This document shows, piece after piece, positions 1 through 9,406 of a stretch of 33,146 nucleotides of DNA. Numbering within the stretch: the stretch's first letter is position 1; every line of letters starts with the position of its first letter. Origin of the DNA: Thiomicrorhabdus sp. (GTDB taxonomy: Bacteria; Pseudomonadota; Gammaproteobacteria; Thiomicrospirales; Thiomicrospiraceae); the NCBI GenBank assembly GCA_026989175.1, contig JALSJT010000013.1, forward strand, positions 1-33,146, given 5' to 3'. The notes below the pieces were generated by a model. It was not told the origin of the DNA. It did no database searches and saw nothing but the letters and a program-made list of their open reading frames with translations. A program made the position numbers and the translations under genes.

Positions 1-127
1 AAAGGCTGAAATATGCCTGATTTTTGTTGAAAATCTTGCGAATACCTAGGTATTCCCTGCAATTTCCGCCTCAATCAGCCAAATTTCATCTCTTTTTTCT
101 CTTGCGCCCCTCTCGTACAAAGGTCTC
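1..127 (-). repeat. Family-1 palindromic MITE-like element, copy 1 (cut by window start)
   Basis: The reverse complement aligns without gaps to 16098-16224 with about 12 mismatches by eye. Contains the perfect palindrome GAATACCTAGGTATTC at 40-55 and the terminal AAAGGTCTC ending at 127. The other end lies upstream of base 1. Confidence 0.85.
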
Positions 128-191
128 TATGTAAGTAAATAATAAAACCCTTTTAGTTTTATGGGTTTACAGGAAGAAGGTTTAATAGAGT

Positions 192-1508
192 ATGACGACA
201 AAAAATATAAATTCTGAAAAAAATCAGAGCGTCGACCACGGTTCCGCAGCGTTTGTTGCTAAATATGCTGGCCGAGATATTCAAGCAGGTGTCATTACCG
301 CGACGATGGCGATTCCACTGTCGATTGGTATTGCGATGATGTCTGATTATCCGATTCAAGTCGGGTTAGCAACGGTTGCTTTTGCTTCTTTTATAGGATT
401 TCTTTTTGCTTGGTTTCGCCCAGGTAATTTTATTGGTGCACCAGGGATTGCCGCGGGTTTAGCCCCTATTTTAGCCATGGGTGTCGCCACCTTTGGTATT
501 GAAAATATGGCGTTTGTTATCTTTATGACCGCTACCTTTCAAGCGTTAATTTGGAAGTATGATTGGCAGCGTTATTTGTTAAAGGCGGTGCCTCCTTATT
601 TAGTAGAAGGCTTATTAGCGGGTATTGGGTTAAAGATTGCCTTGAAGTTTTTACCTTTTCTTTGGATGTTGCCGGTTGGAATGGCCGTGAGTGAGGAGTT
701 TTGGACAGATTCACGTATTCAAGTGATTGTCTTATCAGTCATTGGTGCTATTTTATTTTTGGGCTTATTTAAAAAGTTTAAAGACACCAAGCCTGCACTG
801 CCGTATTTTGCTTTGATTGTGTTTGGTATTGCGGCCTCACTGTTTATTGATGTTAGAATGCTGAAGGTAGAGGATGTTGAGTTTAATATTGGACTTCCCA
901 TTCCAGATTTTGATTCGGTTTATTTATGGGTATATGCCATCTTTTTTGCACTCATGTTAGCCGTAGTTGACGTTATTGAACAGGTAATGAGTAATGCGGC
1001 GATTGAGAAAATTGATCCACTCAAACGACCTTGTAATTCAAATAACTCGTTACTCTCTATTTGGGTCTCTAATATGGGGGCAAGTTTCTTTGGTGGAATG
1101 ACAAACTTAGATGGATTGGCAAAATCGTCAACGAACCGTTTAGCAGGTGCTTATACCAAACTTTCGGTATTGGTAATCGGATTGTTAATTGCTTTTTTTG
1201 TCTTTAACGTTCAGTATTTAGATAACTTACCGTATTTTGCACTGGCCATTATTATGACGTTTGTTGGTGTTAAGATGGTTTTAGGCTTATTGCATGTGGC
1301 GACGCATGGTCCTTATGCGGTATTGCTGGCAACAGTTTGTGGTTTATTAGTCTTTCAAGTGGGTATTTTTGAAGGTCTAATTATTACCTTAGTGATTCAT
1401 GCGGTGATCAGCTATGTGATCTTTTCAAAAGTAGAGAGTATGCCTGCGGGCACAATTGTTCGAAAATATTTCCAAAAATTTAAAGAAGATAAACAAGAAA
1501 TTAACTGA
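192..1508 (+). CDS. SulP-family anion permease-like protein, membrane domain only (no STAS domain)
   Basis: 438 aa, many TM segments; N-terminal DIQAGVITATMAIPLSIGIAMM and the GGMTNLDGLAKSSTNRLAGAYTKLS segment resemble SulP transmembrane domains. Ends shortly after the last TM. Confidence 0.7.
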   Translation: MTTKNINSEKNQSVDHGSAAFVAKYAGRDIQAGVITATMAIPLSIGIAMMSDYPIQVGLATVAFASFIGFLFAWFRPGNFIGAPGIAAGLAPILAMGVATFGIENMAFVIFMTATFQALIWKYDWQRYLLKAVPPYLVEGLLAGIGLKIALKFLPFLWMLPVGMAVSEEFWTDSRIQVIVLSVIGAILFLGLFKKFKDTKPALPYFALIVFGIAASLFIDVRMLKVEDVEFNIGLPIPDFDSVYLWVYAIFFALMLAVVDVIEQVMSNAAIEKIDPLKRPCNSNNSLLSIWVSNMGASFFGGMTNLDGLAKSSTNRLAGAYTKLSVLVIGLLIAFFVFNVQYLDNLPYFALAIIMTFVGVKMVLGLLHVATHGPYAVLLATVCGLLVFQVGIFEGLIITLVIHAVISYVIFSKVESMPAGTIVRKYFQKFKEDKQEIN

Positions 1509-1545
1509 GTTATTTAAAAATATAATAAGAGATATTTACCCGCGG

Positions 1546-1566
1546 ATCCTCTCGCGTAAAGGTCTC
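1546..1566 (+). repeat. Isolated family-1 terminal motif (ATCCTCTCGCGTAAAGGTCTC)
   Basis: Matches the terminal ~20 bp of the family-1 elements at 105-127, 16098-16121 (rc) and 16234-16256; the rest of the element is not recognisable here. Confidence 0.6.
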
Positions 1567-1580
1567 AATAAGGAATAACA

Positions 1581-1844
1581 ATGGAAGCTAAAAAAATATC
1601 GAAAGCGCTACCGATTCAAGATCCGTATTTAAATGCATTGCGTAAAGAGCGTATTAATGTATCGGTTTACTTGGTGAACGGAGTGAAGCTACAAGGTAAG
1701 GTCGACTCGTTTGATCAGTTTGTGGTCTTATTAAGAAGTAGTGTGACGCAAATGGTTTATAAACATGCCATTTCAACCATTGTGCCAGCACGCGATCCTA
1801 AACTCTATGAAGCGTCGGATGATGTAAAAGAGTCGATTGATTAA
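1581..1844 (+). CDS. hfq: RNA chaperone Hfq
   Basis: 87 aa with canonical Sm motifs: [39 protein letters not shown] and [12 protein letters not shown]. Confidence 0.98.
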   Translation: MEAKKISKALPIQDPYLNALRKERINVSVYLVNGVKLQGKVDSFDQFVVLLRSSVTQMVYKHAISTIVPARDPKLYEASDDVKESID

Positions 1845-1866
1845 AATTGCTTTTTTGAACGATACT

Positions 1867-1918
1867 CCCCTCTTTTTGCATTGAAGTGACGGATGTAAAA
1901 AGTAGGGCTTTTTTTTGC
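1867..1918 (+). terminator. Probable Rho-independent terminator after hfq
   Basis: Imperfect stem CCCTCTTTTTGCAT / ATGTAAAAAGTAGGG followed by CTTTTTTTT. Confidence 0.5.
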
Positions 1919-2007
1919 CTAAAATATAATCCAAGTTTTTAGATAGGAGGCGCAATGTGTTGCGATCTTATATCTTAGAGTGTTGGGGATAAGAGAAATT
2001 TCAAAAT

Positions 2008-3315
2008 ATGGAATTATTTGATCGCCTGGAACGGCGTGAGTTAGAAAAAGCCGTTTTGGTTCATGTTGATTTTTATCATGAATCAGACCGTGAAGATTTG
2101 GATGAGTTTTATGAGTTGGTCGATTCCGCAGGTGCCGAAGTGTGTACCTTGTTAGGGACGAAGCGTCAAAGACCCGATTCTAAATATTTTGTGGGCAAAG
2201 GGAAAGCAGGGGAAATTCAGCAAGCCGTCGAGTTGCATGAAGCCGATGTGGTGATAGTGAATCATGCTTTAACCCCCGCGCAAGAGCGCAATCTATCTGA
2301 GCTGGTACAGTGTCAGGTATTAGATAGAGTGGGATTGATTTTAGATATTTTTGCTCAAAGAGCACGCTCCCATGAAGGAAAGTTACAAGTCGAACTCGCG
2401 CTGCTTAAACGGATGTCTACCCGCTTAGTAAAGGGGTGGACACATTTAGATCGCCAAGGTGGCATTGGGGCGCGTGGTCCTGGAGAAACTCAGCTTGAAT
2501 CTGATAGGCGTTTAGTGCAGGGGCGAATTAAATCGCTGGAACGAAAAATTGAAAAGGTGCGTAAACAGCGTGGCTTAGGGCAAGAAGCCCGTAAGCGAAC
2601 CGATATTCCCGTTATTACCATTATTGGCTATACCAATGCCGGTAAATCGACCCTGTTTAATCAAATGACTTCAGCAGGCGTGTATGCAGAGGATCGTTTG
2701 TTTGCGACCTTAGATTCGACGTTACGCCGTGTCCATCTTCCCGGTGCAGGACGGGTGATTTTTGCCGATACCGTAGGCTTTATTCGACACATCCCGCATG
2801 ATTTGGTGTCGGCCTTTCGCTCGACCTTAGAAGAAACAAGAGAAGCGGATCTATTGGTTCACTTAGTGGATGCGTCAGACATACACCGAGAAGAGAAAAT
2901 TGCAGATGTGCATGAGGTGATTCGTGAAGTCGGTGCCGAGTCGGTGCCTCAGCTAATGGTCTTTAATAAAATTGATCGGTTAGAGCCGGCGGTAAAAGCC
3001 AAGGTCGATAAAAATAACGAAGGGATTCCTCAGCGTGTTTGGATCTCGGCACAAAGTGGCGAGGGGATTGATTTATTGTTGGATTCCGTCGCCTCCTTTT
3101 TTAAGGGTGCCTTTTTGACCGTGGTGTTAACGTTACGCGTTGATGCAGGAAAAAAACGAGCCGAACTTTACTCCTTGGGAACCATTTTAGAGGAGGGGTT
3201 TGATGAAGCGGGCAATAGCCTGTTTAAAATGTCTTTAACCGAACAAGAGTGGCAAAGTGTCAAAATTTGGCCAGAATTGATCGAAGCAAAGGTTTTGGAT
3301 GAGGACTCAAACTAA
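2008..3315 (+). CDS. hflX: GTPase HflX
   Basis: 435 aa; GARGPGETQLE, GYTNAGKSTLFN (G1), DTVGFIRHIPHDLVSAFRSTLEE, NKID; located after hfq. Confidence 0.96.
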   Translation: MELFDRLERRELEKAVLVHVDFYHESDREDLDEFYELVDSAGAEVCTLLGTKRQRPDSKYFVGKGKAGEIQQAVELHEADVVIVNHALTPAQERNLSELVQCQVLDRVGLILDIFAQRARSHEGKLQVELALLKRMSTRLVKGWTHLDRQGGIGARGPGETQLESDRRLVQGRIKSLERKIEKVRKQRGLGQEARKRTDIPVITIIGYTNAGKSTLFNQMTSAGVYAEDRLFATLDSTLRRVHLPGAGRVIFADTVGFIRHIPHDLVSAFRSTLEETREADLLVHLVDASDIHREEKIADVHEVIREVGAESVPQLMVFNKIDRLEPAVKAKVDKNNEGIPQRVWISAQSGEGIDLLLDSVASFFKGAFLTVVLTLRVDAGKKRAELYSLGTILEEGFDEAGNSLFKMSLTEQEWQSVKIWPELIEAKVLDEDSN

Positions 3316-3468
3316 ATTATTTGTTATAAATTATTTTAATAGGTGACTTTTTGCAGCAACCTCACTAGAATATGGGGAATCGTGTCTGTAAAAATGCAGA
3401 TCAATGAATAGATAGCGATTGTATGCATAAGTAGAATCGTATTAGATTGAACACATGGAGATGTTTGA

Positions 3469-4698
3469 ATGGCGTGGAATGAACCTGGTAAGCCGGGACA
3501 AGATCCTTGGGGGAACTCAGGAAATAAGAACGGTGGTGGGGATCAAAAGCCGCCTAAAAACCAAAAAAATGATGATATTGATGAGTTATTAAAAAAGGCT
3601 CAGAAAATTTTTGGTGGGGCGAGTGATAAATTTGGCAAGAAAAATGGCGGAGGCATCGGCGGTGTTGGTGGTTCGGTTATTTTTGGTGTCATAGGAACCG
3701 TTTGGTTGCTTTCAGGTATCTATATTGTTGACCCAGCAGAACGTGGTGTTGTGACGCAGTTTGGTTCGTTTGTTGAAGAGACCAAAGCGGGACCTCACTG
3801 GCATATTCCTTATCCGATTGAAAGTGTTCGTATTGTGAATGTCGATCAAATTCGTACCGCTGAAATTGGTTATCGTTCGGATACAAACCGTTCGGGCAAT
3901 GTGCCAACGGAATCCTTGATGCTGACTAAAGATGAAAACATTGTCGACTTAAAAGTCGCGGTGCAGTATCAAATAAGCAGCGCCAATCAATATTTATTTG
4001 AAACATCGGATCCAGATTTAACACTACGTGCGGTCGTGGAAAGTACGTTACGTGAAGTCGTTGGTCAAAGTACCATGGATTTTGTGTTAACCGAAGGGCG
4101 TGATCAAGTGGTTTCCCGTGTGAAAGAGTTAACACAAGAGCGTTTGGATGGTTATAAAACAGGGTTGATTGTGACCAGTGTTAACTTGCAAGATGCTCAG
4201 CCACCAGAGCAAGTGCAATCGGCTTTTGCCGATGTGGTGAAAGCGCGAGAAGACAGAGAGCGTTTGATTAACGAGGCCGAAGCCTACTCAAATGATATTA
4301 TCCCAAAAGCGCGTGGTAAAGCTGCGCGTGAACTGGAAGAAGCCAGTGCGTATCACGATCGAGTGATCGCTCAGTCGGTCGGTGAATCGGCGCGTTTTGT
4401 CAGTATTGTTGAAGAGTATAAAAAAGCGCCAGAAGTAACGCGTAACCGTTTGTATATTGATGCCATGTCAACGGTATTGAGTAACACTAGCAAGGTCTTT
4501 GTCGGATCTGATAGTAGTAATAATCTTCTGTACTTACCACTGGATAAGATGGTTAATCAAGGGCAAGCAACCATTCCGTTTGCACCGCCTCAACCCGTAG
4601 CACCTATGAATACGGGTACAGTAGGAAATCGTCAAAATACATCAACGGGTCAGCGAACCAATATTCGTGACTACTTGAAAAATAGGGAGCTACGTTAA
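3469..4698 (+). CDS. hflK: FtsH protease modulator HflK
   Basis: 409 aa; N-terminal MAWNEPGKPGQDPWG, Gly-rich segment, TM helix, SPFH/band-7 domain, paired with hflC. Confidence 0.96.
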   Translation: MAWNEPGKPGQDPWGNSGNKNGGGDQKPPKNQKNDDIDELLKKAQKIFGGASDKFGKKNGGGIGGVGGSVIFGVIGTVWLLSGIYIVDPAERGVVTQFGSFVEETKAGPHWHIPYPIESVRIVNVDQIRTAEIGYRSDTNRSGNVPTESLMLTKDENIVDLKVAVQYQISSANQYLFETSDPDLTLRAVVESTLREVVGQSTMDFVLTEGRDQVVSRVKELTQERLDGYKTGLIVTSVNLQDAQPPEQVQSAFADVVKAREDRERLINEAEAYSNDIIPKARGKAARELEEASAYHDRVIAQSVGESARFVSIVEEYKKAPEVTRNRLYIDAMSTVLSNTSKVFVGSDSSNNLLYLPLDKMVNQGQATIPFAPPQPVAPMNTGTVGNRQNTSTGQRTNIRDYLKNRELR

Positions 4699-5555
4699 TG
4701 AAAGCGGTACTTGGAATATTAGGGGCTGCAGTCTTATTTGTGGGCAGTAACTCCGTTTATGTGGTCAATCAGTGGGAAACTGGTGTGGTGCTTCGTTTAG
4801 GGGAAATTGTAAAAGCAGATGTTGAGCCTGGTTTACACTTTAAAATGCCGTTTATTAATAATGTGCGTAAGTTTGATTCTCGTTTGCAAACATTGGATGC
4901 TTCTCCTGAGCGTTATTTAACCAGTGAACAGAAAAACCTTGTGGTAGATTCTTTTGTGAAGTGGCGAATTGTCGATGTCGAAAAATTTTATACGACCATG
5001 AACGGGGATAACCGTCAGGCGGGTATGAAATTGGGTCAAATTGTAAAAGATGGCTTGCGTGCGGAGTTTGGTAACCGTACTGTAAAAGAAGTTATCTCTG
5101 CAGAACGAGTCGAGATTGCTCAAAAGATTAAAACGAGCACGGCCGTTGCTGCCAGTTCGTTTGGTATCAAAATTGAAGATGTTCGTATTAAACGAATTGA
5201 TTTAGCACAAGAGGTGAGTGAATCGGTTTATCGTAGAATGGAGTCGGAACGTAACCGTGTTGCGAAAGACTTGCGTTCGAAAGGTTCGGAAGCGGCTGAA
5301 AAAATCAGAGCGGATGCCGATCGTCAACGTGTGGTTATCTTAGCGGACGCTTACAGTGAAGCAGAGATTCTTCGTGGTAAAGGCGATGCGAAAGCGGCTG
5401 AAATTTATGCCGATGCGTATAATCGTGATGCGGAGTTCTACTCTTTTTATCACAGTATTAACGCCTATAAAGCATCCTTTAAAGATAAGTCAGATATTAT
5501 GTTAGTTGATCCTAAGTCAGACTTCTTTAAATATTTTAATCAGTCCTCACAGTAA
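4698..5555 (+). CDS. hflC: FtsH protease modulator HflC
   Basis: 285 aa; VYVVNQWETGVVLRLGEIV, band-7 domain; start overlaps the hflK stop. Confidence 0.96.
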   Translation: MKAVLGILGAAVLFVGSNSVYVVNQWETGVVLRLGEIVKADVEPGLHFKMPFINNVRKFDSRLQTLDASPERYLTSEQKNLVVDSFVKWRIVDVEKFYTTMNGDNRQAGMKLGQIVKDGLRAEFGNRTVKEVISAERVEIAQKIKTSTAVAASSFGIKIEDVRIKRIDLAQEVSESVYRRMESERNRVAKDLRSKGSEAAEKIRADADRQRVVILADAYSEAEILRGKGDAKAAEIYADAYNRDAEFYSFYHSINAYKASFKDKSDIMLVDPKSDFFKYFNQSSQ

Positions 5556-5570
5556 GTAGTAGGGAGGCCC

Positions 5571-5600
5571 AAAAAAGGTGGGGTTCCCCACCTTTTTTAA
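5571..5600 (+). terminator. Terminator-like hairpin between hflC and the DUF2065 gene
   Basis: AAAAAAGGTGGGGTTCCCCACCTTTTTT: perfect GC-rich stem followed by a T-run. Confidence 0.7.
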
Positions 5601-5604
5601 TGTT

Positions 5605-5796
5605 ATGTTAGAAACAACCTTAATTGCAGCCATCGCTTTAGTATTTATTATTGAAGGAATCTTACCTTTTGTGTTTCCCAATGCTTGGAAGCGTATGATG
5701 ACTGCCGCGGTTCAAGCCTCTGAAAAAGAGTTGCGAATAATGGGGTTGATTTCCATCACCATTGGTATGGTGGTGTTAATGTTTTTAAGTGAATAA
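5605..5796 (+). CDS. DUF2065 family small membrane protein
   Basis: MLETTLIAAIALVFIIEGILPFVFPNAWKRMM is typical of DUF2065; located between hflC and hisZ. The ORF track starts at GTG 5578; the start is uncertain (see findings). Confidence 0.85.
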   Translation: MLETTLIAAIALVFIIEGILPFVFPNAWKRMMTAAVQASEKELRIMGLISITIGMVVLMFLSE

Positions 5797-5875
5797 TGTG
5801 TTGTGTATTTTTGTGGACTTTATTTGACGCAAAAAGTACAACCTCTCCAATTTAGTAATTAGAAAGAAGTGATTA

Positions 5876-7051
5876 ATGCAACAATCTACTTGGTTTACGC
5901 CAGATGGTTTAGAAGACCTTCTGCCCCCTCAAGCCCAGAAACTGGAATATTATCGTCGTAAGTTAATGGATGGTTTTAACCTGTCAGGATATGACTTGGT
6001 GTTGCCACCGCTTGCGGAATTTACCGACTCTTTATTGACGGGAACTGCGCGCCATATGGCGGTGGATACTTGCCGTTTTACCGATCAAGAGAGCGGGAAA
6101 ATGATGGGCGTTCGTGCCGACATGACGCCGCAAGTCGCCCGTATTGTCAGTAATCGTTTAAAAGCGTCTGATGGTATTTCTCGTTTATGTTATGCGGGCG
6201 AAGTGTTGAAAACACGCAACAATAAAGCAAAAGGGTCTCGCAGTCCGATTCAGCTTGGCGCAGAGATATTTGGTCATGCCGACGTTGAAAGTGATATTGA
6301 AATCATTGAGCTGATGTTGGAATCGATGCAGATGCTGAATTTAGAGAACAGCAAACTTAGCTTGGGGCATGTGGGCATTGTTGATGAACTGATCTCTCTT
6401 GCAGGGCTAAATGAAGGGCAAACCGCCCAATTGATTGATATTCTTGAGCGTAAAGCACTGCCTGAGTATGAACAGTTTTTAACGGAAATCACCTTGCCAG
6501 AAACGGTTGCAAATGCTTTTACAGCCTTACTCTCTTTCTGTGGTGAAGCATCAAAGGTCATTGTGCAAGCAAAAGCGTGTTTATCTCCGATCTCTTCGAC
6601 GTTAAACGATGCGGTAGAGCGTTTGGATACGGTGATCACCTTTTTAAGAGCCATGCACAGTAATCCGATTCATTTAGATTTGGCGGATATTCGAGGTTAT
6701 CAATACCATACCGGAATTATTTTTGCTTGTTACAGTGCCAATGGGTTTTTATTGCCGATTTGTAAGGGTGGACGTTATGACAACATTGGCTCTGAATTTG
6801 GTTTAGCACTGCCTGCGACAGGCTTTAGCTTGGATTTACGTCTCGCACTGGATCTATTAGCACCGGTTGAACCCGCTGAAAAAGGGTGTGTTTATGCGCC
6901 ATTGCAAGCAGATAAAAACCTTCAAGAGAAGATTGTTGAATTGAAGGTATCGGGTCTAAAAGTGGTTAAGGTGCTTGATATGACTCAATTAAATACGGGT
7001 GATCAATTTTTATCCAATGCCTCTGGTCAATGGGTTATTGAAACCGTTTAA
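5876..7051 (+). CDS. hisZ: ATP phosphoribosyltransferase regulatory subunit HisZ
   Basis: 391 aa HisRS-like: WFTPDGLEDLLPPQAQKLEYYRRKLMD, GVRADMTPQVARI; lies directly before purA. Confidence 0.95.
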   Translation: MQQSTWFTPDGLEDLLPPQAQKLEYYRRKLMDGFNLSGYDLVLPPLAEFTDSLLTGTARHMAVDTCRFTDQESGKMMGVRADMTPQVARIVSNRLKASDGISRLCYAGEVLKTRNNKAKGSRSPIQLGAEIFGHADVESDIEIIELMLESMQMLNLENSKLSLGHVGIVDELISLAGLNEGQTAQLIDILERKALPEYEQFLTEITLPETVANAFTALLSFCGEASKVIVQAKACLSPISSTLNDAVERLDTVITFLRAMHSNPIHLDLADIRGYQYHTGIIFACYSANGFLLPICKGGRYDNIGSEFGLALPATGFSLDLRLALDLLAPVEPAEKGCVYAPLQADKNLQEKIVELKVSGLKVVKVLDMTQLNTGDQFLSNASGQWVIETV

Positions 7052-7059
7052 AATTATAA

Positions 7060-8400
<1,341 letters not shown>

Positions 8401-8425
8401 TTTCTATTAAGGATGCCGTAATAAC

Positions 8426-8459
8426 AAAAAAGCCGAATCAAATTGATTCGGCTTTTTTT
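8426..8459. terminator. Bidirectional terminator between convergent purA and the DUF3581 gene
   Basis: AAAAAAGCCGAATCAAATTGATTCGGCTTTTTTT stem with A/T tails on both sides. Confidence 0.9.
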
Positions 8460-8483
8460 ATGCTTGGAGGGGGGGAACTTATA

Positions 8484-9203
8484 TTATGCGGTATATTCGG
8501 ATTTAGAAGCTTCATAGCGTTTTACAATCTCATCAATGCTGTCTTGATCGTATTTACGTAAGCCACTTAATACCATCGTTTTAAAGCCTGAACCAATTTT
8601 TTCTCCTGCTTCCATTATATTGAACTCAATTCGAACTTGCCCGCGTTTTCCTTTGACTTCTAATTGGCTGTCTTTGAACTCAAGTGTGGGCTGAGAGCAG
8701 TTTAATTGATCAAATTCAAACGCCATGCTTTCATAAATAACCATCGGACGTTCTGGATTGATCATGACATTATGTTGCTTCATTAATGGCACGAGAATGT
8801 GCGGAAAGCAGTGGCCTGAAAAAGCGACGTAAGCACGGGAGAATGCTTCAATAAGTATGGCATCATGGGTTATTTCGCCTTGACGAGTCGCATTTAAACA
8901 GGGTTTTTGGTTTTCATCGATAACACTTAATTCGTTTTCGTTGGTATCAGGTATGGTGACCGCCATGTTTTTACCAATCATGCCTGTGTATTGGAAGGCC
9001 ATTTTTTGAGACAGCCCTTGGTAGGCTAAGACCAGAGAGAATAACAGGTCGCCTGGAACGCAAAACCGTTTAGAGTCTGGGTTATGTAGTGGGTTAAAAT
9101 CATCAGAAATTTCTTTGGCAAAGGTGCTGGCTTGCTCTGGTGTGATGTGGATGGTTTGACCATCGAGCGTTTTATTTGAGGTATGAAAAGCGGTTAGATA
9201 CAT
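8484..9203 (-). CDS. DUF3581 family protein (MaoC/hotdog-like N-terminal motif)
   Basis: 239 aa; SDDFNPLHNPDSKRFCVPGDLLFSLVL motif. Confidence 0.75.
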   Translation of the reverse strand: MYLTAFHTSNKTLDGQTIHITPEQASTFAKEISDDFNPLHNPDSKRFCVPGDLLFSLVLAYQGLSQKMAFQYTGMIGKNMAVTIPDTNENELSVIDENQKPCLNATRQGEITHDAILIEAFSRAYVAFSGHCFPHILVPLMKQHNVMINPERPMVIYESMAFEFDQLNCSQPTLEFKDSQLEVKGKRGQVRIEFNIMEAGEKIGSGFKTMVLSGLRKYDQDSIDEIVKRYEASKSEYTA

Positions 9204-9318
9204 AGTTTCTCTGAGGGTTTTAAAAGAATAAAAGAGGAATCATACTGAAATAGAGTCAAAAAATCATCTATTGCGAATACGATAGTCATAAAAAAAATTA
9301 ATGATTTCTTTAGAAGAA

Positions 9319-9346
9319 TTGACTCTTAGCCCGATTATGTTAAGCT
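9319..9346 (+). promoter_or_regulatory. Candidate sigma70 promoter for the mnh operon
   Basis: TTGACT, 16-nt spacer, TAAGCT; start codon at 9407. Weak -10 match. Confidence 0.35.
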
Positions 9347-9406
9347 TCGTTGCCCGAATTTGAGTGCTTTTTATTTAAATCTCCTTTATTTACAACAGGC
9401 TAACGC

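Noticed and set aside
1-1566. SulP-like gene as cargo of a composite element between family-1 ends
   Set aside because: The right motif is only ~20 bp, both ends have the same orientation and no transposase or target duplication is visible; kept only as separate repeat observations.
6274-6654. 126-aa minus-strand ORF inside hisZ
   Set aside because: Antisense shadow ORF within a confident CDS.
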